DNA of 64,000 bases from Heyndrickxia acidicola (GTDB lineage: Bacteria > Bacillota > Bacilli > Bacillales > Bacillaceae_C), in NCBI RefSeq assembly GCF_001636425.1, contig NZ_KV440953.1:62001-126000 (forward strand). The letters are read 5' to 3'. The translations under genes were made by a program, and so were the position numbers. Each line of letters starts with the position of its first letter. The first letter of the stretch is position 1. Below are positions 28,373 to 37,171 of the stretch, piece after piece. Below the pieces are notes generated by a model. It had not been told where the DNA came from and searched no databases. It saw only the letters and a program-made list of their open reading frames with translations.

Positions 28373-29128
28373 GTGAAACATATACAATCTGCTAAGAATC
28401 CACAAGTAAAGCAGTGGAAAAAGCTATTAACTAAAAAAGAACGGGAAAAGACACATACATATTTAATTGAAGGATTTCATCTTGTTGAGGAAGCATTAAA
28501 CCATAAAGATGAAGTCGTGGAGCTCATTATTACGGAAGATACCAATTTGCCAACGTCCTGGGATCTCAGCAATATTCCATTGACTTATATTTCACCTGAA
28601 ATCAGCAGAGAAATATCGGATACTGAAACGTCCCAAGGCGTATTTGCTCTTTGTGAAATGAAGAAGGCAAACATATCTTCTTTAGAAAACAAGAAGTATT
28701 TGCTTCTGGATGCCATCCGGGATCCAGGTAATCTTGGGACGATGATTAGAACAGCAGATGCAGCTGGTATTGATGCGGTGATACTTGGGAAAGGAACGGT
28801 CGACCTCTACAACTCAAAGGCTCTTCGTTCAGCGCAGGGGAGTCATTTTCACCTTGATATTTTGGCGGGGGATTTAAAAGAGTGGATTGACCGGCTAAAA
28901 ACGGCGGGAACCCCTGTATATGGAACTGCCTTGGAGGGAGCATCTTCTTTTAAAGAGGCAGAACCAGGACAAACATTCGCTCTGCTGATGGGGAATGAAG
29001 GGAATGGAGTATCGAAGGAGCTACTTGAGCTTACAGACCAAAACCTGTATATTCCTATCTACGGAAAAAGTGAATCGTTGAACGTAGCCATTGCCGCAGG
29101 AATTTTACTTTACTACCTAAGGGCGTAG
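28373..29128 (+). CDS. ysgA: TrmH/SpoU family RNA 2'-O-methyltransferase YsgA
   Basis: SPOUT-fold methyltransferase acting on RNA; the target nucleotide is not fixed by the sequence. 251 residues; GTG 28373 behind AAAAAAGGAG. The N-terminal substrate-binding domain (about 5-90) has TYLIEGFHLVEEAL. The SPOUT domain shows motif 1 LDAIRDPGNLGTMIRTADAA (about 112-131), motif 2 ALLMGNEGNGVSKELL, and the knot motif 3 IPIYGKSESLNVAIAAGILL at the C-terminus. It lies between sspI and pheST as in B. subtilis. Confidence 0.93.
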   Translation: MKHIQSAKNPQVKQWKKLLTKKEREKTHTYLIEGFHLVEEALNHKDEVVELIITEDTNLPTSWDLSNIPLTYISPEISREISDTETSQGVFALCEMKKANISSLENKKYLLLDAIRDPGNLGTMIRTADAAGIDAVILGKGTVDLYNSKALRSAQGSHFHLDILAGDLKEWIDRLKTAGTPVYGTALEGASSFKEAEPGQTFALLMGNEGNGVSKELLELTDQNLYIPIYGKSESLNVAIAAGILLYYLRA

Positions 29129-29184
29129 GACCAATCTTTATAAAATACATTTGAATTTTGTTATTCAGCATACTATAATAGAAA

Positions 29185-29457
29185 CAATTGAATGAAAGTC
29201 AAAGACTTTGACAGGGATCAGTAGCCTATTGAAAGCCATCAAGGGAGAAAATGCCGTTGACTGCAAGCATTTTTATGGCAAACCATTAAGTGAATTCACC
29301 CCTTGAGTCAGCATCGGGACCGTTTTCTTTAGGAAGCGTAAAGATGGACTCGGCAGAAAAGCCGTTATCTCAATGAAGTGAACATATGAAGCGTATATGT
29401 TAATTAGGGTGGTACCGCGTTAACCTCGTCCCTTTTCCAGGACGGGGTTTTTTGTAT
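29185..29457 (+). promoter_or_regulatory. T-box riboswitch upstream of pheST (specifier TTC, Phe)
   Basis: The T-box motif AGGGTGGTACCGCG starts at 29405, followed by a terminator (CCTCGTCCC/GGACGGGG with TTTTTT, ending about 29455). Stem I carries GAATTCACC, giving specifier TTC at 29295-29297 followed by A, which fits tRNA-Phe and the gene controlled. Confidence 0.93.
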
Positions 29458-29482
29458 GCAAAAAATTATAGGAGGCATTACC

Positions 29483-30520
29483 ATGGAGCAAAAATTAAAA
29501 GAACTTCAAACAGAAGCCCTGGCTCAAATTGAAACAGCTTCTGATTTAAAGTCACTAAATGATATTCGGGTTGCATATCTAGGAAAAAAAGGCCCAATCA
29601 CAGAGGTCTTAAAAGGAATGGGAAAATTATCAGCAGAAGAAAGACCGAAAATGGGTGCTCTAGCTAATGAGGTCAGGGACACAATCGCTAAAAAAATTGA
29701 AACCAAGCAAGCTGCACTTGAAGCAGAAGAAGTGGAAAAGAAGCTGGCTGCAGAAACGATTGATGTTACCCTGCCAGGACGTCCTGTAAAAACGGGAAAT
29801 CATCATCCTCTTACAAAAATTGTAGAGGAAATTGAAGACTTATTTATTGGTATGGGATACCAGGTAGCAGAAGGCCCTGAGGTTGAAAAGGATTACTATA
29901 ACTTTGAAGCCTTGAACCTGCCAAAAGGACACCCTGCACGTGATATGCAGGATTCCTTCTATATTACAGATGAGATTCTGCTTAGAACTCATACATCTCC
30001 TGTACAGGCGCGCACGATGGAAAAACATAAAGGCAAAGGCCCTGTTAAAATTATTTGTCCAGGAAAAGTGTATCGCCGTGATAACGATGATGCTACCCAT
30101 TCCCATCAGTTCATGCAAATTGAAGGTCTAGTAATTGATGAAAACATTACAATGGGTGACTTAAAAGGAACCCTTCAGGTATTCGCAAAGAAAATGTTTG
30201 GAGAGGACCGCGAAATTAGGCTGCGCCCTTCATTTTTTCCATTTACAGAGCCATCTGTTGAAATGGATATTACCTGTAAAATTTGCGGCGGCCACGGCTG
30301 CAGCGTTTGTAAAGGAACAGGCTGGATTGAGATCCTTGGTGCAGGAATGGTGCACCCGAACGTATTGGAAATGGCAGGCTTTGATTCTTCTAAATATACA
30401 GGCTTTGCATTCGGAATGGGGCCTGAGAGAATTGCCATGCTTAAGTACGGAATAGATGACATTCGCCACTTCTATACGAATGATGTGCGGTTCTTAAAAC
30501 AATTTGCAAAACATGAATAA
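29483..30520 (+). CDS. pheS: Phenylalanyl-tRNA synthetase alpha subunit
   Basis: Catalytic subunit of the alpha2-beta2 enzyme charging tRNA-Phe. 345 residues from ATG 29483, behind ATAGGAGGC (29468-29476). The frame is open upstream to 29456 through the T-box terminator, which is not coding. N-terminal coiled coil (about 1-85); class II core with motif 1 ([20 protein letters not shown]), motif 2 in [20 protein letters not shown], and motif 3 in [19 protein letters not shown]. pheT starts 21 bases downstream. Regulated by the upstream T-box. Confidence 0.98.
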   Translation: MEQKLKELQTEALAQIETASDLKSLNDIRVAYLGKKGPITEVLKGMGKLSAEERPKMGALANEVRDTIAKKIETKQAALEAEEVEKKLAAETIDVTLPGRPVKTGNHHPLTKIVEEIEDLFIGMGYQVAEGPEVEKDYYNFEALNLPKGHPARDMQDSFYITDEILLRTHTSPVQARTMEKHKGKGPVKIICPGKVYRRDNDDATHSHQFMQIEGLVIDENITMGDLKGTLQVFAKKMFGEDREIRLRPSFFPFTEPSVEMDITCKICGGHGCSVCKGTGWIEILGAGMVHPNVLEMAGFDSSKYTGFAFGMGPERIAMLKYGIDDIRHFYTNDVRFLKQFAKHE

Positions 30521-30541
30521 TGATGACGGAGGAGAGTACAA

Positions 30542-32956
30542 ATGTTTGTTTCCTATAAATGGCTGCAGGACTATGTCGATTTAGAAGGTGTAAAGGCTTT
30601 AGAGCTTGCTGAAAAAATTACAAGAAGCGGAATCGAAGTCGAAGGAGTAGAAGTAAAAGGGGAAGGCGTAAAGGGGATTGTTGTCGGCCATGTACTGGAA
30701 TGTGAAAAGCACCCAAACGCAGAAAAACTGAATAAAACCCTTGTTGATATTGGTGAAGAAAACCCTGTTCAAATCATTTGCGGCGCGCCGAATGTAGCGA
30801 AGGGGCAAAAGGTTGCGGTTGCTACGGTAGGCGCAGTGCTTCCGGGTAATTTTAAGATAAAACGTGCAAAGCTCCGCGGAGAGGAATCCAATGGGATGAT
30901 TTGTTCTCTTCAGGAACTGGGGATTGAGAGCAAGCTTGTTCAAAAAGAGTACTCAGAAGGCATTTTTGTTTTTCCGAATGATGCAGAACCAGGCACAGAT
31001 GCTTTAACTCTTCTATATTTAGATGACAAAGTATTGGAGCTCGGCCTGACTCCAAACCGTTCTGATTGCTTAAGCATGCTAGGAGTTGCTTATGAGGTGG
31101 CAGCTATTTTGGGCAGAGAAGTGAAATTGCCTTCTGCAGAAGTACAAGAATCCTCTGAAAAGGCATCCGACTATGTTTCAGTTAAGGTAGATGCATACAG
31201 CCAAAGCCCATTGTATACTCTTAGAGTGATAAAGAATGTTAAAATAGGTCCATCACCTTTATGGATGCAGGCACGCCTTATGTCAGAAGGAATACGTCCA
31301 CATAATAATATCGTGGACATCACCAACTATATTTTGCTTGAATATGGCCAGCCGCTTCATGCATTTGATTATGATAAATTGGGCTCAAGAGAGATTGTTG
31401 TACGCCTTGCACATGATAATGAAAAAATCATGACACTGGATCAGGCGGAACGTACTTTAAAAACAAATCATCTTGTCATTACAAATGGCAAGGAGCCGGT
31501 TGCACTCGCAGGTGTCATGGGTGGTGCCAATTCAGAAGTTGGGGAAATGACAACAACCGTTTTGCTGGAATCAGCTTATTTTGACGGCCAGACAATCCGA
31601 AATGCATCGAAAGATCACGGCCTTCGAAGTGAAGCGAGTGCAAGATTCGAAAAAGGGGTTGACCCAAATCGGGTGCATGCTGCTTCCAATAAGGCTGCAC
31701 AGCTTATGGCAGAATATGCCGGAGGAGAGGTTCTGGAAGGAATCGTTGAAATAAACACTCTGAGATCAGAACCAGTTATTTTAACGATTACCAACGAAAA
31801 AATCAATCGTGTTTTAGGCACGCAAATAACTGCTGAAGAAGTAGTGGCTATTTTTAACCGTCTCCAATTCAAGATAAGTGAGGAAAATGGCACTTTTACA
31901 GTAGAAGTTCCAACAAGACGTGGAGACATTACCATAGAAGAGGATCTAATAGAAGAAGTGGCACGTATTTACGGATATGACCGCCTTCCATCCACACTGC
32001 CAAAAGGTGCCGCTACTCCGGGCCGCTTAAATGAAGCGCAATTAAAACGCAGAATTACGAAACGGTTCTTAGAAGGCGCCGGCTTACATCAAGCAGTAAC
32101 GTATTCTTTAACAAGCAGTGAGAAAGCTGGGAAATTTGCTTTGGATAAACGTGAGCCAATCCGGCTTGCTATGCCGATGAGCGAAGAAAGAAGCTATTTA
32201 CGTTTAAGCATTTTACCTCAAATGCTTGAAGCAGTGTCTTACAATCTAGCGCGAAAATCCGATTCACTTGCCTTATATGAATTGGGCGCTGTTTTCCTCA
32301 AAACAACTGATCACGACCAGCCGAAGGAAGAAGAACACTTGGCAGGTGCAATTACTGGCTTATGGCATTCTCATCCATGGCAGGGAGAAAAGAAACCTGC
32401 AGATTTCTATACAGCTAAAGGTGTTCTTGAAGGGCTGTTTGCTAAGCTTGGAGTTGAGCAGGCTGTCCAATTCAGGGCAAAGGCGTTCGATGGGCTTCAT
32501 CCGGGACGTTCTGCGGAAATTCTTTTAGAGGGCAATGTGATTGGGTGCTTGGGGCAGGTACACCCTCGTATCGAAAAAGAGTTGGATTTAAAGGAAACCT
32601 ATGTTTTTGAATTGAACGCTGAAGCCCTTTATGCTTATAAAGGCGAGCCATTGCACTATACACAAATTCCGCGTTTTCCATCAATTACACGGGATATTGC
32701 ATTAGTAGTGGATCGAAGTGTTTCTGCAGATACGTTGAAACAAATCATCATGGAAGCTGGCGGTAAGCTTTTAAAAGAAGTTTCCATCTTTGACCTTTAT
32801 GAAGGGGAGCATATGGAGGAAGGCAAAAAATCCATTGCCTTTTCATTAACCTATTTGGATCCTGAAAAGACGCTTACGGATGAAGAAGTTGTAGCGGTTC
32901 ATACAAAAGTATTATCCGCTGTTAGCGAAAAAGCAGGTGCAGAACTAAGAGGATAA
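30542..32956 (+). CDS. pheT: Phenylalanyl-tRNA synthetase beta subunit
   Basis: Partner of PheS; binds tRNA and edits mischarged tyrosine. 804 residues, the same as B. subtilis. Domains: B1 and B2 with an EMAP-like tRNA-binding fold (about 40-150, [16 protein letters not shown] and [16 protein letters not shown]), B3/B4 editing domain (about 210-385), B5 (about 405-475), B6-B7 catalytic-like region, and the C-terminal ferredoxin-fold anticodon-binding domain (about 710-803, [20 protein letters not shown]). ATG behind GGAGGAGAG. The operon ends with a strong terminator. Confidence 0.98.
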   Translation: MFVSYKWLQDYVDLEGVKALELAEKITRSGIEVEGVEVKGEGVKGIVVGHVLECEKHPNAEKLNKTLVDIGEENPVQIICGAPNVAKGQKVAVATVGAVLPGNFKIKRAKLRGEESNGMICSLQELGIESKLVQKEYSEGIFVFPNDAEPGTDALTLLYLDDKVLELGLTPNRSDCLSMLGVAYEVAAILGREVKLPSAEVQESSEKASDYVSVKVDAYSQSPLYTLRVIKNVKIGPSPLWMQARLMSEGIRPHNNIVDITNYILLEYGQPLHAFDYDKLGSREIVVRLAHDNEKIMTLDQAERTLKTNHLVITNGKEPVALAGVMGGANSEVGEMTTTVLLESAYFDGQTIRNASKDHGLRSEASARFEKGVDPNRVHAASNKAAQLMAEYAGGEVLEGIVEINTLRSEPVILTITNEKINRVLGTQITAEEVVAIFNRLQFKISEENGTFTVEVPTRRGDITIEEDLIEEVARIYGYDRLPSTLPKGAATPGRLNEAQLKRRITKRFLEGAGLHQAVTYSLTSSEKAGKFALDKREPIRLAMPMSEERSYLRLSILPQMLEAVSYNLARKSDSLALYELGAVFLKTTDHDQPKEEEHLAGAITGLWHSHPWQGEKKPADFYTAKGVLEGLFAKLGVEQAVQFRAKAFDGLHPGRSAEILLEGNVIGCLGQVHPRIEKELDLKETYVFELNAEALYAYKGEPLHYTQIPRFPSITRDIALVVDRSVSADTLKQIIMEAGGKLLKEVSIFDLYEGEHMEEGKKSIAFSLTYLDPEKTLTDEEVVAVHTKVLSAVSEKAGAELRG

Positions 32957-32996
32957 GGCAACAGAAGTAAATTCGCCTTATGAAATGGCGCAAAAG

Positions 32997-33046
32997 AAAA
33001 GGATAGATGAGACGCGTATATGCTGTCTTATCTATCCTTTTACTTT
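32997..33046 (+). terminator. Terminator of pheST
   Basis: A 17-bp stem with one G-U pair (32997-33013 with 33025-33041), an 11-nt loop and a T-rich 3' side. Confidence 0.88.
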
Positions 33047-33064
33047 TAGGCTTTGCTAATGGAC

Positions 33065-33158
33065 TTTTTAGCTTATTATTGTGAATCTTCCTTTCTTTAC
33101 AGTAAAATGAGCTAAAAAACGAGCCGTTTTCAACATAGAGTTTAACAGAGCTTAGCTT
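33065..33158 (+). repeat. Degenerate family D repeat (CTCTGTT ends)
   Basis: TCCTTTCTTTACAGTAAAATG, then AGCTAAAAAACGAGCCGTTT and CAACATAGAGTTTAACAGAG match scattered blocks of the better copy at 55769-55884 in rearranged order. It is a decayed copy in the gap between pheT and the convergent transporter gene. Confidence 0.35.
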
Positions 33159-33173
33159 TAAAGAACGAATCTA

Positions 33174-34112
33174 TCATGCCCGTTTTCTTGCCCATAACAT
33201 GCCTGCTACGATACAGGCACCTCCAATTAAAGAGGCTGCCGATAAGTGCTCACTTAGAAGAAGTACAGAGGCAAAGGCAGCAAAAATAGGCTCGCTGCTC
33301 AAAAGGATTGCTACCCTTGAAGGGGATGTTCTTCGTATCATGGTCATTTGGACAAAGAAAGCAAACATGGTTGCAAATACAGCAAGATATCCTGTAATCA
33401 GCCAAAATGATATGGATAAATGAGTATCTTGATCCTGGAAAGCTGTCAAACATCCAGATCCAATTGCTACGACAGCAAGCTGAATTGTTGCAAGTGCACC
33501 GGAATTCATTTCTTTCCCATCTGTTAATCGCTTGGTAAAGGTCATTTGAATCGCTCTGCAAAATGCAGCACCTAGTACTAAAAAATCACCAATATTAACG
33601 TGATATCCGTGAAGAGTGAGCAATGCTGTTCCGATAACGGATAATAGAATAGCAGAAAGTATAGTGATGTCGGGAAACTTCCGATAAATAATGCTTTGGA
33701 ATAAAGGAACCATAACAGCAAATAAACTGATAATGAATCCAGCATTGGAGGCTGTGGTGTTAGCCACACCAAAGGTTTCAAGAGTAAAAATGGCAAACAG
33801 AAATAAACCGAATACGACTCCTGCTATCCAGGTAGCCCTACCTGCTTTGCGGATTTCTTTGAACGTCAGGAGCATCATGGCAATGGTCGTGATAAAAAAA
33901 CGGATAAAGATAAATTGCATGACAGGCACACTTGAGACAATATCTTTTGATGCGACATAAGTCGTTCCCCAAATCATTGCTACCAGCAATAAAGAAAGAT
34001 CTGCTGTCCAGCGGGAATGCCAAACCGTCGTGCTTAAAGAAATAAAAAAAGATTGCTTCTTTTTTGCGTTAACTGCGGAAGCCTCTAATCCATTTTTTTG
34101 AATGAATTCCAT
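33174..34112 (-). CDS. EamA family (DMT superfamily) transporter
   Basis: Integral membrane permease of the drug/metabolite transporter superfamily; the substrate is unknown. 312 residues from ATG 34112, preceded on the minus strand by AGAGGTGGT. The frame stays open upstream to 34310 but lacks a better site there. Ten hydrophobic segments fall in two EamA repeats (about 35-165 and 180-310), with DLSLLLVAMIWGTTYVASKD in the first helix and the late SEPIFAAFASVLLLSEHLS in the second repeat, both typical. It separates pheT from rnhC, which are adjacent in B. subtilis, so it is a lineage-specific insertion. Confidence 0.85.
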   Translation of the reverse strand: MEFIQKNGLEASAVNAKKKQSFFISLSTTVWHSRWTADLSLLLVAMIWGTTYVASKDIVSSVPVMQFIFIRFFITTIAMMLLTFKEIRKAGRATWIAGVVFGLFLFAIFTLETFGVANTTASNAGFIISLFAVMVPLFQSIIYRKFPDITILSAILLSVIGTALLTLHGYHVNIGDFLVLGAAFCRAIQMTFTKRLTDGKEMNSGALATIQLAVVAIGSGCLTAFQDQDTHLSISFWLITGYLAVFATMFAFFVQMTMIRRTSPSRVAILLSSEPIFAAFASVLLLSEHLSAASLIGGACIVAGMLWARKRA

Positions 34113-34449
34113 TGCGCACCACCTCTTTTTGATTATGATAAGTAAATAATGGAAAAATGTAAATCCATCATTTCCTCTAAATAGTGCACGTTTAACCAGC
34201 AGTTTGGAAGCCTCCCCTCCGCTTGAATGTGCCCGAATTGTCCCAACCTGCTTACTAATGATCCCATGTCTAATTAAGACCGAGTATGGGTTAATAAAAG
34301 CACTCATCACAATATCAGATGAGTGCTTCTTGAATGTAAAGATTGATTAAAATTAAAACATCCAAATGGGAACAGCAAAGCGGGCGGGGTAATTAAAGGT
34401 TGTGTAAAAGCCCAATGGTAAGCTGGGCACAATAGTCATTGGATTGGAT

Positions 34450-34567
34450 GTGCGAGTTTCCTGTTTAGAAAAGCGGGTTAAATGAGAACCCTCAGGCTAA
34501 GAAGCGGCGAGAAGGCTCCCAAACCACCCACGAGAAACGAGTGCCTGAAGCGGCAATCAACAGGCAA
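34450..34567 (+). repeat. Repeat family A, diverged copy
   Basis: GTGCGAGTTTCCTGTTTAGA, then GAGAACCCTCAGGCTAAGAA, and at the right CGAGTGCCTGAAGCGGCAAT with CAACAGGCA. It is clearly related to 26498-26640 but diverged. It fills the gap downstream of rnhC. The rest of 34113-34450 holds only the open 5' extension of the transporter frame. Confidence 0.6.
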
Positions 34568-34578
34568 AATAACAGAGT

Positions 34579-35508
34579 CTATTTATAAGCAATTTTCATT
34601 GCTTTTTGTGTGTTAGCAAAATGATACTTGGTAAATTCTTTTAAGGCACTTTCCCCTTTTGCCTTGATTAATCGGGCAGCTGCCTGGTCTACCTGTGGCC
34701 CGGCGCCTTTTGGCAAGGTAAAACCGGCTTTTTTACTAAGCTCCTCGAAGGCCTGGACAAACGCATATCTTGCAAGAATGGAAGCGGCAGCAACTGCAAT
34801 ATGTACACTTTCCCCTTTTGTACTAAAATATACTTTTTCTCTGCAGATTTCTTTTTGCCCTTTTAAATATCGAAAGTAGGTTTCTGCTTCAACGAACTGA
34901 TCTATCAAAATACCTTCTGGTTTTTCAGGTGAAATTTTTTTGAGCAGATGATTTAACGCCTGGTTATGAAGAAGGGCTTTTATTTTCCCTTGTGACATTC
35001 CCGATTGCTGGAGCTGGTTATACTTTTGGTTTGGAAGCTTTAACAAACTATAGGGAATGACAGACAATAGATTGGAAGCAATTTTGGAAATTTGAACGTC
35101 ATTTAAATCTTTACTGTCTTTTACTCCCAGCTCCTTTAAAAGGGGGATTTGATCCTTGCGTACATATGCACTGACTACGGTAATCGGTCCGAAATAATCC
35201 CCTGTTCCAACTTCATCTGATCCGATGAAGGACATGGAAGAGATGGCAGGAGGCAGAGAATCTCCGGAGGTTTTTGTTTTTACAGTGGCTGTTTTCTTTA
35301 TAAGAACATTTCCCCACTTTCCAGCCTCCTCGGCATGATTCATTCCCTGAAACATTACCTTGCCTGATCGGTAGGCTGTAATAGTGCAGCCGGGTATCTT
35401 TGCTGAAAAAAGCCCACCCTGCGGCACTTTTGGCATAAGAAAAGACTTATAATGTTCCTCCATTTCTTTGGCTTTACTTAAGGATACTTGCAACACGCTA
35501 TTGGACAT
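34579..35508 (-). CDS. rnhC: Ribonuclease HIII
   Basis: Cleaves RNA in RNA/DNA hybrids; the RNase HIII type of Firmicutes. 309 residues; ATG preceded on the minus strand by AAGGAGGTCATT. The N-terminal TBP-like substrate-binding domain (about 1-90) contains PGCTITAYRSGKVMFQG. The catalytic domain begins at FIGSDEVGTGDYFGPITVV, with acidic residues D and E of the GSDEVG motif, followed by LGVKDSKDLND, the LIDQF aspartate, and HIAVAAASILARYAFV. It is alone on the minus strand and divergent from zapA. Confidence 0.96.
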   Translation of the reverse strand: MSNSVLQVSLSKAKEMEEHYKSFLMPKVPQGGLFSAKIPGCTITAYRSGKVMFQGMNHAEEAGKWGNVLIKKTATVKTKTSGDSLPPAISSMSFIGSDEVGTGDYFGPITVVSAYVRKDQIPLLKELGVKDSKDLNDVQISKIASNLLSVIPYSLLKLPNQKYNQLQQSGMSQGKIKALLHNQALNHLLKKISPEKPEGILIDQFVEAETYFRYLKGQKEICREKVYFSTKGESVHIAVAAASILARYAFVQAFEELSKKAGFTLPKGAGPQVDQAAARLIKAKGESALKEFTKYHFANTQKAMKIAYK

Positions 35509-35712
35509 AATGACCTCCTTGGAATTAGTGGATATTTTTCAGTTCACCTATTTTAACTTTTCTCTTTTATGATATACTTTTTCAACCGCAAAGCCAGTTG
35601 ATTTTCATTTTCATGCCAATGGGCAAAAATAATCAGGAACTTATTGTTGTAACTTTACTCTGTCAGATTTTAAAAAATAGACTCTGTCAAAAAACAATGT
35701 TTATTTTATGAT

Positions 35713-35792
35713 GATTGGAGCGGATAAGCGAGACTCCTGCTTAGAAAAGCGTGTTAGGGAGATTCCCTGCAGAGGAAAATCAACAGGCAATA
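35713..35792 (+). repeat. Repeat family A, internally deleted copy
   Basis: GATTGGAGCGGATAAGCGAG followed by ACTCCTGCTTAGAAAAGCG, then directly AGATTCCCTGCAGAGGAAAA and TCAACAGGCA. It keeps both ends of the family with about 60 bp of interior missing. Immediately upstream, TAGACTCTGTCAAAAAACAA (35679-35698) resembles the end of family D. Nothing else is recognisable in 35509-36035. Confidence 0.6.
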
Positions 35793-36051
35793 TGAACAGA
35801 ACTGAAAAATAAAGAATTAAAACCTGTAATGGGCCCACGAAAGGATGCCTTTAAGATGGATAAAAAGGAAATTATCTAATGCACGAAAAGGAGCAAAATA
35901 TGCGAAAAAATCCAAAACAATAGAACCATATAGACTATATCACACTCAATACTCTATTTTTGACTTTTTGACAATCACCGTCAAATTCTTCCCAACCCTT
36001 AAGAATCATGTTAAAATACAGTTTAGGATTCTTTTAAGGAGGGGCATGTAA

Positions 36052-36303
36052 GTGGCAGAAAAAAACCGTACTTCGGTTGGTATTTACGGGCAGCAATATA
36101 CCATCATCGGAACAGATCCTGCAAACCATATTCGTTATGTTGCCTCATTGGTAGATGAAAAAATGAGAGAAATCAGCTCCAGGAATCCGGGATTAGATAC
36201 AAGTAAAGTAGCCGTTTTGACAGCCATCAACGCTGTCCATGATTTCATCAAATTAAAGGAGCAGTATGAGCTTCTTGAAAAAGAATACAAATTAAAGGAC
36301 TGA
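36052..36303 (+). CDS. zapA: Cell division protein ZapA
   Basis: Small FtsZ-binding protein that bundles protofilaments and promotes Z-ring assembly. 83 residues (B. subtilis 85); GTG start 36052 behind AAGGAGGGG. ZapA-type N-terminal domain with TSVGIYGQQYTIIGTDPANH, then a C-terminal helix (about 50-83) rich in leucine and glutamate, the coiled-coil tetramerisation helix. cvpA follows within six bases and is likely cotranslated. A weak hairpin (36000-36034) lies just before the ribosome binding site. Confidence 0.94.
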   Translation: MAEKNRTSVGIYGQQYTIIGTDPANHIRYVASLVDEKMREISSRNPGLDTSKVAVLTAINAVHDFIKLKEQYELLEKEYKLKD

Positions 36304-36308
36304 GTGGC

Positions 36309-36848
36309 ATGCTGAATTTAGCCATTATAATATTATTGCTTTTAAGTTTCTTTGCAGGGCTGAGAAGGGGATTTATCCTTCAGGCGATCCATTTAATCAG
36401 TTTTGTAGCTGCTGCATTTGCAGCCTACATGTATTACGAGGATTTAGCTGCTAAATTGAAGCTATGGATTCCTTATCCTTCCTTTAAAGCCGATAACACC
36501 TTTTCCATGCTTCTTCACGGAAGCAATATGGAAGAAGCCTATTATCGAGTCATTGCATTTGCCCTAATCTTTTTTGCCGTTCGAATTCTTTTGCATATCA
36601 TCGGTTCTGCCCTTGATTTTGTTGCCCAGCTTCCAATTCTGAGATTTATAAATGTGTGGGCGGGAGGCATTCTTGGATTTTTGGAATCCTATCTTATCTT
36701 ATTTATCCTATTATATATAGGAGCAACCCTTCCGGTAGATTGGATTCAATCCGCCTTAAACAATTCCTTTATTGCTCAAGCAATGATTAAAAATACTCCA
36801 TTTGTTTCAGGACAAGTAGAGCAATGGTGGCTCCATAACGTAGGATAA
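36309..36848 (+). CDS. cvpA: CvpA family membrane protein (YshB)
   Basis: Polytopic membrane protein of the CvpA/colicin V production family, 179 residues; the Bacillus role is not established. Hydrophobic segments at about residues 2-20, 22-42, 72-95 and 108-140; the conserved LLLLSFFAGLRRGFILQAIH sits at the N-terminus and VWAGGILGFLESYLILFILL in the second half. ATG 36309, six bases after zapA, showing translational coupling. Ends with a terminator. Confidence 0.9.
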   Translation: MLNLAIIILLLLSFFAGLRRGFILQAIHLISFVAAAFAAYMYYEDLAAKLKLWIPYPSFKADNTFSMLLHGSNMEEAYYRVIAFALIFFAVRILLHIIGSALDFVAQLPILRFINVWAGGILGFLESYLILFILLYIGATLPVDWIQSALNNSFIAQAMIKNTPFVSGQVEQWWLHNVG

Positions 36849-36901
36849 TGAAATGGTATAAAGGCCTTGCATGAAAACGAAGCAAAAAATGTAAAAACTG
36901 G

Positions 36902-36946
36902 ACCTGACTGGCGCTTTTATGCAACGCCTGAGTCAGGTTCTTTTAT
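36902..36946 (+). terminator. Terminator of zapA-cvpA
   Basis: ACCTGACT/AGTCAGGT outer stem (36902-36909 with 36931-36938) with an inner GGCG/CGCC pairing, followed by TCTTTTATA. Confidence 0.8.
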
Positions 36947-36989
36947 ATAGTCTTTTGTGAACGCTTTAATGACCTGGGCATTCTCAAAG

Positions 36990-37087
36990 AGCTCAGTTGT
37001 GTTTTAGCTAGCTGTTTCACACGCCTTAAAGCTGTAAAAAGAGCTGGAAATGAGCAGTTATCAAGATAGAAATTAAAAAGAGCCATG
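36990..37087 (+). repeat. Degenerate family D repeat
   Basis: CTCAGTTGTGTTTTAGCTAG, then CTGTTTCACACGCC, and GCAGTTATCAAGATAGAAAT match, in the same order, the reverse complement of the family D copy at 55769-55884. It fills most of the gap before polX. Confidence 0.5.
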
Positions 37088-37171
37088 ATGTAAAAAGTAG
37101 CGGTACAGCATTCCCTTTTGCTAGTATAGATGAGGGGTGTTGAAAGTCTGTTCAGCAGGGTTGGTGAAAAA

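Noticed and set aside
35845-36051. 68-codon ORF upstream of zapA
   Set aside because: Highly basic, compositionally random translation; it overlaps the zapA promoter and ribosome binding site region.
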